A stretch of 64,000 nt of DNA from the NCBI GenBank assembly GCA_964520865.1, contig CAZFOY010000012.1, forward strand, positions 3,961 through 67,960, given 5' to 3'. The translations under genes were made by a program, and so were the position numbers. The DNA is from CAVQCT01 sp964520865 (GTDB lineage: Bacteria > Zixibacteria > MSB-5A5 > GN15 > FEB-12). Position 1 is the stretch's first letter, and each line of letters begins with the position of its first letter. The notes below the pieces were generated by a model. It did no database searches and was not told the origin of the DNA. It saw only the letters and a list, made by a program, of their open reading frames with translations. This document shows positions 53,840 through 63,950 of the stretch, in pieces.

Positions 53840-54604
53840 TTACTCGGACCTTCGAGCCGTCAACACAAGATCCCGGCCTGTCTTCTGAAAGGCCTGATCC
53901 ATCCGGAGATTTCCGTACCGTTTCAGGCCGACAAAACCGCTCCGACGAACGGCGGCTTCGACTTGATTGACCGTAAAATTGTCGAATTCATGCCTGAAGA
54001 CTTCCAACTTGACCGGCGATCTCGAAAGATCCGCCCGCGTTACATAGAGATTGATCCGTTTGCCAAGCCGCTCGGAGAATCTTTCGTATACGATTTCTCC
54101 TGCTTTAGTCGCCTTGATTGGAAACAGCTGACCTTCGGCCATCGACACATAGTTAAGCAACTGAATGACAAGATAGCCACCCGGTTTCAGGCAACGGTTG
54201 AATCCGGCGAGAGCTTCGCGAAGCCCCTTCTGATTTCCAACACCGGTTATCGCGTTGGCGAGACATACTATCAGATCAAACTTCTCTGTCAGCGCAATGG
54301 GCAGTTTTTCGAATTGACCGTACTTGAAGGTCAGCTTGCCCTTGAGGACTCCGAACTTCTTCTTCGCGAAAGCGAGCATCGGTCTCGACCGATCCAATCC
54401 GACAGCATAGACACCTTTTCGAGCAAAGAGCGAACTGGTCAGCCCGGTCGCACAGCCGGCATCGAGGACAGCCGTCGACCGGAAGCGGGCAATCAGGGCG
54501 TCGACTTCCTTGCCGTGCGGCACCGCTCGGGCATCGGCACCGGTGAGGGCGTCATACTCCTCCGGATATGTCTCGAAGAATGATTTGGTCGTTCGTTTTG
54601 CCAA
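53840..54604 (-). CDS. Class I SAM-dependent methyltransferase
   Basis: The protein has 254 residues. The SAM motif I is AVLDAGCATGLTSSLFARKG, with motif II AVGLDRSRPMLAFAKKK. The post-motif DLIVCLANAITGVGNQKG and RCLKPGGYLVIQLLNYV match Methyltransf_11/25-type enzymes acting on small molecules. The substrate is unknown. It has no close partner; the stop codon is about 60 nt from the next gene on the same strand. Confidence 0.85.
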   Translation of the reverse strand: MAKRTTKSFFETYPEEYDALTGADARAVPHGKEVDALIARFRSTAVLDAGCATGLTSSLFARKGVYAVGLDRSRPMLAFAKKKFGVLKGKLTFKYGQFEKLPIALTEKFDLIVCLANAITGVGNQKGLREALAGFNRCLKPGGYLVIQLLNYVSMAEGQLFPIKATKAGEIVYERFSERLGKRINLYVTRADLSRSPVKLEVFRHEFDNFTVNQVEAAVRRSGFVGLKRYGNLRMDQAFQKTGRDLVLTARRSE

Positions 54605-54690
54605 GGATACGCCTCCTGACTCATTTAGACAGTTAGATTGAGAAGAACGTCAGCAAGTGACGACAGGTTCACGGAAAATTCAAACGGTGA

Positions 54691-55749
54691 CTACGGCATC
54701 GGATGAGTATACTGCCCTTTCTCAACCGCCGTCATATGGTGCCGGTATTCCGGTGTGGAAATATCGTTCTGCCAGGGACCGAAAAGCTTGAAGGACAGCA
54801 GACTTCCCCAGAACACCAGGATGAGTATAGCAACCCACCTGACTCTGGAAACAGGACGTTTCTTCGAGATCAAATGTACCTGCAAAGTTTCGCTCACCGG
54901 ACAGCTGTCGACACACGCCATGCACCCACTGCACTCGTCGGAACGGACCTCACGAATCTTGTCCACCTGGATGAAAGCCGGGCAGACTCTGGAGCAGGCT
55001 GAGCAATCGATGCAGCTTTTCTCGTTGCGGATGATGCGGGTCGGAGATATGAAATTTAGAAGGCCGAGCAAGCCGCCATAGGGACAAAGATACCTGCACC
55101 AGAATCCCCTCAGAACGAGCGAGAGGACGAAGAGCGAAGCGATAACAATCAGCGCTGTGGGACTAATTTCGGCAAAAAACCTCAGCATGAGAATATCTGC
55201 GACTTTGTTGTAGTTGGAATAGAGAAAAGACTTGATCGATGCCGGAGTCATCATGATGAACACGGCATAAATGAAGAAGGCGAGCAGAATATACTTGAGC
55301 GATCTGAGCGGATAATCGAGCCATCGCGGAGCCTTCAGGCGTCGGCGAAAAATCTTATCCGAGATATCCCCGAGGAGTTCCGAAATGAACCCGATCGGAC
55401 AGACCCAGGAGCAGAATCCCTTCTTGAACAGCCAAGCGGTTAACAGAATCACAGTGAATATTATCAACCCGGACGGGTGAATTCCGTTCACGATTCCGGT
55501 ATTCAACCAATACCGCAGGGAAACGAGCGAACTTATCGGCAGCCAGCCTTCGACCCCTGGAGGCCGGGAAATAATCTCGGCCGCTCCCTGGCTTCCGATG
55601 TATCTGACGAATAGATAGAATTGAACACCGATCCAGATATTCACGACCAGTGAAAATAGCTGGCTGTAGAATCTATATTTCTGAACCGACTTTCTCTCGT
55701 TCCTTCTCAGGACTCTTCCCGGCTCCACTCGCGTTGCTGTCTTTGCCAT
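54691..55749 (-). CDS. NapH/MauN-like membrane-bound polyferredoxin
   Basis: The start at 55749 (MAKTATRVEPGRVLRRNERK) follows AGGAAAGGACAGG, giving 352 residues. Membrane helices alternate with redox motifs. CSWVCPIGFISELLGD and CRYLCPYGGLLGLL are the CxxxCP pairs of NapH/CcoG-type proteins. CIDCSACSRVCPAFIQVDK and CSGCMACVDSCPVSETLQVH make two 4Fe-4S sites on the cytoplasmic side. The family moves electrons from the quinol pool to partners such as NapC, nitrous-oxide or amine-dehydrogenase systems. None of these partners is nearby. Confidence 0.85.
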   Translation of the reverse strand: MAKTATRVEPGRVLRRNERKSVQKYRFYSQLFSLVVNIWIGVQFYLFVRYIGSQGAAEIISRPPGVEGWLPISSLVSLRYWLNTGIVNGIHPSGLIIFTVILLTAWLFKKGFCSWVCPIGFISELLGDISDKIFRRRLKAPRWLDYPLRSLKYILLAFFIYAVFIMMTPASIKSFLYSNYNKVADILMLRFFAEISPTALIVIASLFVLSLVLRGFWCRYLCPYGGLLGLLNFISPTRIIRNEKSCIDCSACSRVCPAFIQVDKIREVRSDECSGCMACVDSCPVSETLQVHLISKKRPVSRVRWVAILILVFWGSLLSFKLFGPWQNDISTPEYRHHMTAVEKGQYTHPMP

Positions 55750-56060
55750 AATCCTGTCCTTTCCTGTGCTTGCAAGGTCGGTAATAGCGTCAGGAAATGA
55801 CTTGATTTTAGTCAAGAGTGAAAGAAAATGACAGAAAAATGCCGAGCGACCGGCAGGATTTTCCTGTTGGCCGCTCGATCGATCCTGAGCGTCCTAAGTC
55901 AGAGTCAAGTTCAGCATCCGGGGGGGTACCCCGACTGTAAACAAGTCCTAATATCGCCGATCGCTTGTCGTGCAGTAGTTAGAAACTGCTTGCGCACAAC
56001 CGCTTGAGTCCTTAATGTAACACTAATGAAGTCCCCTATCCCATCACAGCTCAGTAAACA
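55750..56060. other. 311-bp divergent intergenic region with imperfect hairpin
   Basis: No gene is visible. An imperfect 14-15 bp inverted repeat lies at 55843-55877 (CGAGCG pairs with CGCTCG and GCAGGA with TCCTGT, loop TTT). No T-run follows on either strand, so it may be a regulatory or RNA element rather than a terminator. I see no convincing promoter pair. Confidence 0.4.
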
Positions 56061-57284
56061 ATGACTACCCGAGCCGGAAAATTCATTCTATTCGGAATGA
56101 TTGTCGGGGCTGTCCTCGGCGCTCTCGGCGGATATCTGCTGAGTGGATTGTTTCTGGATATTCAGTTCCTTGGAACGATGTTCCTCAATGCCCTTAAGGT
56201 GGTCGTGGTTCCGCTGATCGTGGCCTCAATGATCATGGGTGTGGCATCTCTGGGAGACATCCGTCGACTTGGTCGCACAACCGCCAAGACGCTTGCCTAC
56301 TATCTGGTCACGACCGGATTCGCGGTAATTATCGGAATCGTCCTGGTCAACATCATACAGCCGGGTCAGGGTGTGGACAATTTCGGCGCCTTCGTGCCGG
56401 ACATCGTGGCACAGAGCCATCAGAAGACTTTGATCGACGTCATAGAGAGTCTCATTCCTTCGAACATCATCGATGCTGCAGCAAAGAACAGCATCCTCCC
56501 CCTCATTGTCTTTTCACTCGCATTTGGAGCCGTGCTAACCACAATCGGCGAGAAAGGAAAGCCGGTAATCGCGTTTTTCGACGGTCTCAATCATGCGATC
56601 ATGAAGCTGGTGACTTACATCATTTATTTTGCCCCGATCGGCGTCATGGCCCTCATCGGGGGGATCGTCGCTGAGAATCGCGGGTCGGTCGAACATTTGA
56701 TCTCAAGTCTCGCCTGGTACACCGTCACCGTCATTGTCGGACTGCTCATTCATGCCTTCATCGTGCTGCCGCTTATTCTGAAGGTCTACGCAAAGCGCAA
56801 TCCTTTCGACTATTTCCTGAATATGGGAGAGGCACTCGCCACCGCCTTTACCACCGCATCTTCTTCGGCCACCCTGCCGATCACGATGGAGTGCGTAGAG
56901 GAAAAGAACAAGGTTGACTCGCGGGCCTCGTCTTTTGTTCTGCCCCTGGGCGCAACGATCAACATGGACGGCACTGCGTTGTATGAAGCGGTTGCGGCGC
57001 TGTTTATCGCCCAGATCTACGGCATCGATCTTTCGATGGGGCAACAGATAATAATTTTCCTGACCGCGACCCTGGCCTCGATCGGAGCGGCCGGGATCCC
57101 CCATGCCGGAACGGTCACTATGGTATTCGTCCTGAGCGCGGTTGGTCTGCCGCTCGAAGGAATCGGGTTGATCTGGGCGGTTGACTGGTTTCTCGATCGT
57201 TGCCGCACGACCGTGAACGTCATGGGTGACTCGGTCGGGGCCGCCGTGATCGCTTCGACGCGCGAGTTCGGCGTCGATAATTGA
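56061..57284 (+). CDS. Dicarboxylate/amino acid:cation symporter (DAACS, GltP/DctA-like)
   Basis: The protein has 407 residues and about eight membrane helices plus two re-entrant hairpins. The family motifs are ATAFTTASSSATLPITMECV (hairpin 1, Ser-rich), LGATINMDGTALYEAVAALF (TM7, NMDGT), AGIPHAGTVTMVFVLSAVGL and DRCRTTVNVMGDSVGAAV (TM8). NMDGT and the C-terminal RTxxNVxGD bind cation and substrate carboxylates. It imports glutamate, aspartate or C4-dicarboxylates with H+ or Na+. The Arg in DRCRTT is of the glutamate/aspartate or dicarboxylate type. Confidence 0.93.
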   Translation: MTTRAGKFILFGMIVGAVLGALGGYLLSGLFLDIQFLGTMFLNALKVVVVPLIVASMIMGVASLGDIRRLGRTTAKTLAYYLVTTGFAVIIGIVLVNIIQPGQGVDNFGAFVPDIVAQSHQKTLIDVIESLIPSNIIDAAAKNSILPLIVFSLAFGAVLTTIGEKGKPVIAFFDGLNHAIMKLVTYIIYFAPIGVMALIGGIVAENRGSVEHLISSLAWYTVTVIVGLLIHAFIVLPLILKVYAKRNPFDYFLNMGEALATAFTTASSSATLPITMECVEEKNKVDSRASSFVLPLGATINMDGTALYEAVAALFIAQIYGIDLSMGQQIIIFLTATLASIGAAGIPHAGTVTMVFVLSAVGLPLEGIGLIWAVDWFLDRCRTTVNVMGDSVGAAVIASTREFGVDN

Positions 57285-57472
57285 TTGTATCCCTCCATTT
57301 TCGCATCCAGATCGATTAAAATCCGCTTGACCCCGGACTCGACTCCCGCTATGTTACCTTCAGTCCTTCCTTAAGATATGATTGAACGGCAAACGAGTTT
57401 GCGCCGGACAGCGCGCTGACCCGGGCAGGATTGTCAATTCTGCCAATGCGAATTCTTACAGGAGCCTACCTC

Positions 57473-58687
57473 ATGAAGAAACTGACATTGATGTCCGCGA
57501 CGATGGTCGTGATTTGTACCTTCTCGAACGTACAGGCCACTCGGCAAAAAGTAGATTTCACCCCCGGAAACAGCATTCAGAAGACTGTATTCAACCCTCC
57601 CGTTGCGCGAGCATCTTGCTTTCTGCGCCACTATGGCAATTTCTTCTCCGGTTATGCTACGGGTCAGGCCCCGAACGATCGGATTGTCTCTTATTTTGAC
57701 CCGTCCACCTGTGCGAGCCCGGCTCTTCCGTTCGAGATTCAGTCCGTGTCGTTTTCGCTGATCGGTTTTGTCGGCACACCCTGGCCGGTGGGCATGGATG
57801 TGGTTGTCTTCGAGCCTGCAGCCGGTTCTTCATGCTCCGGTCCGGGCACCGAGTTGTATCGCACGCATGTGTCTTGCGATCAGGCAGTCTTCGGCGCTCC
57901 GCAAATCGGAACGGTAAACGTTCCCTCAGGCTGGTGCGTGACCGGGCCGGTGTACATTGGCGTTGAATACAATGACACGACCACCGGACCGTATCCATCG
58001 ATGCTTTTCGACACCACTTCCGCACCCGATTCCTGCGACAACTGGTACTACTACATGGGAGCGTGGTACGAATGGTTCGATTTCTGGAATAACCTCCCCG
58101 GCTATCCGCTGATCGGAGTCCTCGGAGAGACGAACTCCTCTGCCTGCTGTCCCGACGCCGATGGAGACGGTATCTGCGACGGAGTCGATAACTGTCCCAA
58201 CACTCCCAACGTCTCGCAAGTTGACACTGATGCCGATGGTGCCGGGGATGCCTGCGACAATTGCCCCGCCATATCGAATCCCGGACAGGCCGATGCTGAC
58301 GGCGATGGAATAGGGGACGTGTGTGACGCCTGTCCTTCCGACCCGCTCAACGATCAAGACGGCGACGGCATCTGCGGAAACCTCGACAACTGCCCCGGGA
58401 TCTACAACCCGCTTCAGGAAGACCTGAATTCCAACGGCATCGGGGACTCGTGCGAAACCTGCTGTGTCGGAATCAGAGGAAATATCGACCGTGATCCGGC
58501 GGAATCGATCGATATCGTCGATCTGATCTATCTCGTCGACTATCAGTTCGGTTCGCCGATCGGGCCGGTTCCACCCTGTCCGGCGGAAGCCGACGTAAAC
58601 GGCGATGGCAACCTGGACGTGGCCGATCTGATCTACCTGGTCGATTACCAGTTCGGCTCGGGACCGCCGCCGGTCGCCTGTCCGTAA
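57473..58687 (+). CDS. Secreted protein with thrombospondin-3 repeats and dockerin
   Basis: The ATG at 57473 (MKKLTLMSATMVVICTFSNV) follows AGGAG and gives 404 residues with a signal peptide (1-22). The N-domain (25-220) is beta-rich with Cys and Trp residues and no recognised catalytic motif. Then calcium-type TSP3 repeats appear (DADGDGICDGVDNCPNTPN, DTDADGAGDACDNCP, DADGDGIGDVCDACPSDPLN). The C-terminus is a dockerin with the local signature CCVGIRGNIDRDPAES, then IDIVDLIYLVDYQFGSP and NLDVADLIYLVDYQFGSGP. The plan repeats the C-terminal arrangement of the carboxypeptidase at 34602 with a different N-domain. Confidence 0.82.
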   Translation: MKKLTLMSATMVVICTFSNVQATRQKVDFTPGNSIQKTVFNPPVARASCFLRHYGNFFSGYATGQAPNDRIVSYFDPSTCASPALPFEIQSVSFSLIGFVGTPWPVGMDVVVFEPAAGSSCSGPGTELYRTHVSCDQAVFGAPQIGTVNVPSGWCVTGPVYIGVEYNDTTTGPYPSMLFDTTSAPDSCDNWYYYMGAWYEWFDFWNNLPGYPLIGVLGETNSSACCPDADGDGICDGVDNCPNTPNVSQVDTDADGAGDACDNCPAISNPGQADADGDGIGDVCDACPSDPLNDQDGDGICGNLDNCPGIYNPLQEDLNSNGIGDSCETCCVGIRGNIDRDPAESIDIVDLIYLVDYQFGSPIGPVPPCPAEADVNGDGNLDVADLIYLVDYQFGSGPPPVACP

Positions 58688-58922
58688 GATTGAATCGCCC
58701 GCAACTTCGTACCAACTCTCCCGTATTCAGCCATACGGTCATGCGCCGGATGCTAACATGGGCTATATCGGGTCATAAAGTAAATTATTTCTGTTAATGT
58801 GATGCCGCCGGAGGAACCGACTTTTTATCTTTGTGTTACAGGATCAAGTCGGATCGCCGTCGGGCATTTCGGTTGAAACGACAGTGTGCTTGGACCAAAA
58901 CCCTAAATATCAGGATAAATCG

Positions 58923-60008
58923 ATGAAAACAAGGTCAACGGTACTGCCTGTAGCTATATCTCTACTTCTCTCGACTGCGGCCCTTGCCCAGCAGCCGGTC
59001 CTCGTCAAGACGGATAACGTCAAGCGGATGGAGTTTTCTGACCAGATCAGGCTGGTCGGGCGAACCGAAGCCTGGGTCGAGAGCAAACTGGTCGCAGAAA
59101 TTGCCGGCCGGGTCGAGTCTATCGATGCCAACGAAGGTGTTTACGTGAAAAAGGGGGCGTCACTGGTTTCAATCGACGCCGACAAAATACGGCTCGACCT
59201 GGATTCGAAAAAGGCCGAGGCTGAGCAGGCCCGGCTGCGGGCCGATCTCGCTCAATCGCAACTAAAACGAGCTAAGGAACTTTTCGCAAAGACTTTGATA
59301 TCACAGTCAGGCATGGACAGTGCTAACGCCTGGGCCGGTATTTCGCAGGCCCAGTACGACCAGCTGAAGGCCGAGCAGGACAATCTGGCGCTTGATCTGC
59401 AACACTGCACAATCACCGCGCCGCAAAGCGGATACACCGGACGGCGGCTTATTGAGGTTGGCGAGTGGGTCAACCCGGGTACGCCGGTCTACGAATTCAT
59501 CGATCTGTCGCGCATTCGGGTGCGGGTCGATCTTCCCGAACGGAATTTCGGCCATGTTAAAGTAGGCAGCCCGGTGGCGATCGAACTCTCCGGCGATAAA
59601 ACCCCCGAGATGAAGGGCAAGGTAACCGGGATCGCACCCGCCGCCTCCGCGGAAACGCATACCTTCCCGGTGATTGTCGAAGTTCCCAATCCGGATGGCC
59701 GCCTCGGAGGCGGAATGCTTGTTCAGGCGACCCTCTCCCTCAACGACAAGTTCGAGAGCCTCGCCGTATCGAAAGATGCGGTGGTCCGCAACGGCGGGGG
59801 GACACAAGTATTTACCGTAGTCGATGGCAAAGCATCGCCGATTTCCATCACTACTACCTCAACGCAAGGCGACATGGTTGCGGTCAAGTCCGACGCACTA
59901 TCCGAAGGAATGCCGGTGGTTGTTCGCGGCAACGAACGAATCTTCCCGGGCGCTCCGGTACAGATGATTGGAGCTACCGATGCTGCCAAGGGTCAGTCGG
60001 CCCAGTGA
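58923..60008 (+). CDS. RND efflux periplasmic adaptor
   Basis: The start at 58923 (MKTRSTVLPVAISLLLSTAA) gives a signal peptide ending LAQ and 361 residues. It has the lipoyl halves (ESKLVAEIAGRVESIDANEG and CTITAPQSGYTGRRLIEVGE), an alpha-hairpin in between (about 95-150), a barrel domain (VRVDLPERNFGHVKVGSPVA) and a membrane-proximal domain. It is 42 nt upstream of the RND transporter and works with it. There is no TolC gene here; it could use the one at 20291. Confidence 0.9.
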   Translation: MKTRSTVLPVAISLLLSTAALAQQPVLVKTDNVKRMEFSDQIRLVGRTEAWVESKLVAEIAGRVESIDANEGVYVKKGASLVSIDADKIRLDLDSKKAEAEQARLRADLAQSQLKRAKELFAKTLISQSGMDSANAWAGISQAQYDQLKAEQDNLALDLQHCTITAPQSGYTGRRLIEVGEWVNPGTPVYEFIDLSRIRVRVDLPERNFGHVKVGSPVAIELSGDKTPEMKGKVTGIAPAASAETHTFPVIVEVPNPDGRLGGGMLVQATLSLNDKFESLAVSKDAVVRNGGGTQVFTVVDGKASPISITTTSTQGDMVAVKSDALSEGMPVVVRGNERIFPGAPVQMIGATDAAKGQSAQ

Positions 60009-60050
60009 TCTCACCGTTGATCTGAATATACAAACTGAAGGAAAATCTGC

Positions 60051-63000
60051 GTGAGCCTGATATCTACATCGATAAAATTCCCCGTCACCGTAATTGTCGG
60101 AGTGTTCATTGCCGTAATGGGAGGGATTATTGCCCTCGAGAAAGTCCCTGTTCAGCTAACTCCGGAAGTCGAACGTCCGCTTATTACAGTGACCACGAAC
60201 TGGACCGGAGCATCCCCCGAAGAGGTCGAAAAAGAGATCGTCCAGAAACAGGAGGAGTATCTCAAGTCGGTCGAAGGACTGCTGGAGATGCGTTCCGAGT
60301 GTCACGATGGCCGCGGCGTCATCACACTGGAGTTTCCGGTCGGTACAGACCTGACCGGCGCCACCGTCCGCGTCACCAATAAACTCAACGAAGTTCCTTT
60401 CTATCCTGACAACGCGGACCAGCCGATTGTGAGTTCCACCAGCGGTATCGAAGGGGCAATTGCCTGGTTCGTGATCAAGGCGGACAGTGCGGGCGTCTAC
60501 GTACCGCAGCAGCAGGATCTTATCGAGGACATGGTGAAGCCGCGGCTTGAGCGGGTCCCGGGAGTTTCATCGATCAATGTCTTCGGGGGCCTTGACCGCG
60601 AGCTGCATGTAACGGTTGATCCGAACCTGATGGCCTCCTCCGGCATAACGTATCAGCAGCTGGGCAGCGTTCTCGATTTACAGAATCGCGACATCTCCGC
60701 AGGCGATTTCGGCGAAGGCAAGCGCAAGTATGTCGTGCGAACGATGTCCCGATTCGACAATGTCGATGATGTCAGGAATACTGTCATCACGGTTAAGAAC
60801 GGTGTACCGATTTACGTTCGCGATGTTGCCGACGTCTCTCTCGGTTTCCAGAAGGCGACCGCGCTGGTCCGTCAGGCCGGCGTCCCCGCAATCGCCTTTA
60901 ACGCCCAGCGCCAGGTCGGAGCAAATGTAATCAAAGTGATCGACGGTCTCATGGCCCAGGTCGATATCATCAATAAAGAAGTGATGGAGCCGCGCGGTAT
61001 GCACATTGAGAATGTCTACCGCGAGACTGTCTACATTAACTCAGCGATCGATCTCGTTCTTTCCAACATCTATCTCGGCGGCTTTCTCGCTATTTTGGCC
61101 CTGTTTATCTTCCTGAGGTCGATCTCGTCGATTCTGGTAATTGCCCTTTCCATTCCTATTTCGATCATAACGACTTTCCTCGCGATGGCGTTGTTCGGAA
61201 GAACGGTCAACGTGATCTCTCTGGCGGGAATGGCGTTCGCGGTAGGAATGGTGGTTGACAGCTCTATCGTTGTGCTCGAGAATATCTATCGACATATGCA
61301 GATGGGGAAAACCCGATGGCAGGCGGCGGTCGATGCGACCAGCGAAGTTTGGGGTGCCCTCCTTGCTTCGACGGTGACCACGATCGCGGTCTTCCTGCCG
61401 ATCATGTTTATCCGCGAGCAGGCCGGCCAGCTCTTTCAGGATATTTCAATCGCAATCTGCAGCGCAATCGCCGTATCGCTGATCGTTTCAATCACGGTAA
61501 TACCCACCCTCTCGGCTCGTATCCTGAAGGTGTCGTCGAAAATCCATGGCACCCACGAAGACAGCGGATGGTTGAACCGGTTCTCCAATCGTGTCGCGCA
61601 ATTCGTAGACTACATTAACGCCAACGGTGCCCGTCGCCTTGGCACGATCCTCGGAATCGTTATCGTGACCATGGGCCTCAGCTACTACCTCCTGCCGAGC
61701 GCGGAGTACCTGCCCAATGGGAATCGGAATCTCGTGATCGGATTCATGCTTCCTCCCCCCGGCTACAATCTCGACGAGATGGTCAAGACGGGCAAAGTAA
61801 TCGAAGATCAGATGAGACCGCTCTGGACGGCGAAGGGAGAATCGGCCGACACTCTGCCGGGAGGAGGAATCAACAACTTCTTCCTCGTGGCTCTGCCCAA
61901 TCAGATGTTCATGGGCATGGAGGCGCGCGATGCCAGTCGGGCGGCAGAGTTGGTCCCGGCGGCAAACAAAGCGCTTTTCACTATTCCGGGTGCTATCGGA
62001 TTCGCCAATCAGACGTCGTTGTTCGGCCGAGGGTTTGCCGGAACCCGCTCCGTCCGTATCGATGTAACCGGACCGGAACTTCCGGAAATCCTCAATATCG
62101 CCGGTCAGATATTCGGCCAGATCAGAACCGTACTGCCCGGAGCTAATGCCCGGCCCATCCCCGGACTCGATCTCGGAAACCCCGAGGTACGGGTCTATCC
62201 GGACAGAGTTCGCGCCGCCGATGTCGGCTTCAGCGCGACCGATATCGGACAGGCGGTCAATGATATGGTCGACGGCTCTAAAGTGAGCAACTACTTCCTC
62301 AACGGTCGTGAAATCGATCTTGTCGTGAAGGCGAGCGACCAATGGACCCAACACACCCAGGATATCGCACAACTCCCGCTGGCAACCAAGTCCGGTCGGG
62401 TGATCACGGTTGGCGATGTCGCGAATGTCGTGCAACAACAGGGTCCGGTACAGATCAACCATGTCGAAAAGCAAAGAGTCGTTTCCATCGAGACGGTTCT
62501 TCCCGACGAGATCCCGCTCGAAGCAGCCATGCAGCGGATTCAGTCTGACATTGTCGGACCGTTGCACCAGAAAGGACTAATCGGCGGATTGTACGATGTG
62601 CACCTGTCCGGCACGGCCGACGACCTGACCAAACTCAAAGCAGACATGATCAGTGATTTCCATCTTGCGATCATCCTGACTTATCTCCTGCTCGCAGCGT
62701 TGTTCCAGTCGTTCACCTATCCGCTCGTGGTCATGCTGACGGTGCCGCTGGCGACTTTCGGCGGCGTCTTAGGCCTCGACATTGTCCGCATTTTCGATCA
62801 TGCCCAGCAGCTCGACGTGCTCACGATGCTCGGATTCGTAATTCTTGTAGGAACGGTAATCAACAACTCGATTCTCATCGTGTATCACGCCCTGCAACTC
62901 ATGAAGGAAGGCTGGGATGCTCGAGCCGCGGTCAAAGATTCCGTCCGAGTCCGAGTCAGGCCTATCTTCATGTCTACAGGTACGACTGTTTTGGGTATGC

Positions 63001-63212
63001 TCCCGCTTATTATCATGCCCGGAGCAGGATCGGAGCTTTATCGCGGCCTTGGCGCAGTCGTCACCGGCGGTCTGGCGATCTCAACGGTCATTACGCTGGT
63101 CCTCACTCCGCTGGTCTTCTCCTATGCGATTGAGCTGGTGGTGAAAGTCAGGGGGCTGTTCGGACTGAAAGAAGAAGCGGTCAGTCAGGCTCCTTCGCTT
63201 GAGAACGAATAA
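60051..63212 (+). CDS. RND efflux transporter permease (HAE1/AcrB-like)
   Basis: The start codon is GTG (60051) behind GAAGGA, giving 1053 residues. It has two repeats, each with one helix, a large periplasmic loop and five helices. The N-repeat includes TTNWTGASPEEVEKEIVQKQ and GMAFAVGMVVDSSIVVLENI with the TM4 Asp for proton relay. The C-repeat includes MLGFVILVGTVINNSILIVY and GTTVLGMLPLIIMPGAGSEL. It exports drugs, lipids or other amphiphiles using the proton gradient. A strong terminator follows, so the unit ends here. Confidence 0.94.
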   Translation: MSLISTSIKFPVTVIVGVFIAVMGGIIALEKVPVQLTPEVERPLITVTTNWTGASPEEVEKEIVQKQEEYLKSVEGLLEMRSECHDGRGVITLEFPVGTDLTGATVRVTNKLNEVPFYPDNADQPIVSSTSGIEGAIAWFVIKADSAGVYVPQQQDLIEDMVKPRLERVPGVSSINVFGGLDRELHVTVDPNLMASSGITYQQLGSVLDLQNRDISAGDFGEGKRKYVVRTMSRFDNVDDVRNTVITVKNGVPIYVRDVADVSLGFQKATALVRQAGVPAIAFNAQRQVGANVIKVIDGLMAQVDIINKEVMEPRGMHIENVYRETVYINSAIDLVLSNIYLGGFLAILALFIFLRSISSILVIALSIPISIITTFLAMALFGRTVNVISLAGMAFAVGMVVDSSIVVLENIYRHMQMGKTRWQAAVDATSEVWGALLASTVTTIAVFLPIMFIREQAGQLFQDISIAICSAIAVSLIVSITVIPTLSARILKVSSKIHGTHEDSGWLNRFSNRVAQFVDYINANGARRLGTILGIVIVTMGLSYYLLPSAEYLPNGNRNLVIGFMLPPPGYNLDEMVKTGKVIEDQMRPLWTAKGESADTLPGGGINNFFLVALPNQMFMGMEARDASRAAELVPAANKALFTIPGAIGFANQTSLFGRGFAGTRSVRIDVTGPELPEILNIAGQIFGQIRTVLPGANARPIPGLDLGNPEVRVYPDRVRAADVGFSATDIGQAVNDMVDGSKVSNYFLNGREIDLVVKASDQWTQHTQDIAQLPLATKSGRVITVGDVANVVQQQGPVQINHVEKQRVVSIETVLPDEIPLEAAMQRIQSDIVGPLHQKGLIGGLYDVHLSGTADDLTKLKADMISDFHLAIILTYLLLAALFQSFTYPLVVMLTVPLATFGGVLGLDIVRIFDHAQQLDVLTMLGFVILVGTVINNSILIVYHALQLMKEGWDARAAVKDSVRVRVRPIFMSTGTTVLGMLPLIIMPGAGSELYRGLGAVVTGGLAISTVITLVLTPLVFSYAIELVVKVRGLFGLKEEAVSQAPSLENE

Positions 63213-63231
63213 TCTACGTCAAATCTGATAT

Positions 63232-63266
63232 CGGCACGCTCCGAAATGGGCGTGCCGGCTGTTTTT
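63232..63266 (+). terminator. Intrinsic terminator of the RND operon
   Basis: CGGCACGC (63232-63239), ten-base loop, GCGTGCCG (63250-63257), then GCTGTTTTT. Confidence 0.87.
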
Positions 63267-63305
63267 GCAGGTGTGGCTGAAAGCCCAGCGTCAGGTCAAA
63301 CGGTC

Positions 63306-63800
63306 TCAGTTTGGCAGTAGCCCGCGATAATTGCTTTCTTTAAGCGGGACTTCCCAGCCGTTCTCGAGTTCCCCTTTTGACTCCAGATGGTTGTTGAACA
63401 CCATCGTCTCCGGACCGAGCATTCCCCCCGAGAGCTTTTTTTCGAACTCCTCCCGGCTGGTCGAGACGATATTCTGTCCGTCGCGATAAACGACCGTCCG
63501 CCAATCCAGCAGCGACACTCCGAGGTCCCCTTCCAGCTCCCTGATGAAGCCGACTGAGCGGTCGATCGAGCAGCCCGATGCTCTCGCCTGCTCCTCATCG
63601 GCGAACAACAAAACAAACCGACCGTGGAACACTTCAACGGCGGCATCGAGCATCTCGCCGTGGGCCGCCCACGAAGCTACGAAGTCTCTCCCCCGGTCGC
63701 GTATTTCATCACACTCCGCCTCCGACATCGGTCGGGCGGCCTGGTATACCCAGACCCGGGCACTGTCTTTGAGGTCTCTGTACGATTTCATCTGAAGCAT
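63306..63800 (-). CDS. Conserved FCB-type cytoplasmic protein, function unknown
   Basis: The start at 63800 (MLQMKSYRDLKDSARVWVYQ) is favoured because AGGACAG lies just upstream; a longer frame starts at 63827. This gives 164 residues. The sequence matches a small family I remember from Bacteroidetes and Chlorobi: VWVYQAARPMSEAE, FVASWAAHG, FVLLFADEEQARASGCSIDR and SVGFIRELE. The family is sometimes labelled as ABC transporter ATPase, which the sequence does not support: there is no Walker motif. Its role is unknown. The strongly conserved GCSIDRSV could be functional. Confidence 0.72.
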   Translation of the reverse strand: MLQMKSYRDLKDSARVWVYQAARPMSEAECDEIRDRGRDFVASWAAHGEMLDAAVEVFHGRFVLLFADEEQARASGCSIDRSVGFIRELEGDLGVSLLDWRTVVYRDGQNIVSTSREEFEKKLSGGMLGPETMVFNNHLESKGELENGWEVPLKESNYRGLLPN

Positions 63801-63950
63801 TCTGTCCTGTCCGTTTAGTTGACGCACGACCGTATATCGTTCAAAGTGTAAACCATCTACAGTACGACGCAGTCGGACAAGATGGTTGGATTACCTTGAG
63901 TGGCTATGATTCAGTTTGGTGAGCTGAAACCGTGTGTATCGTCATTCAAA

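Noticed and set aside
61488..62567. Long antisense frame (359 codons) inside the RND permease gene
   Set aside because: The sense strand is a well-conserved RND transporter; the antisense frame is a shadow.
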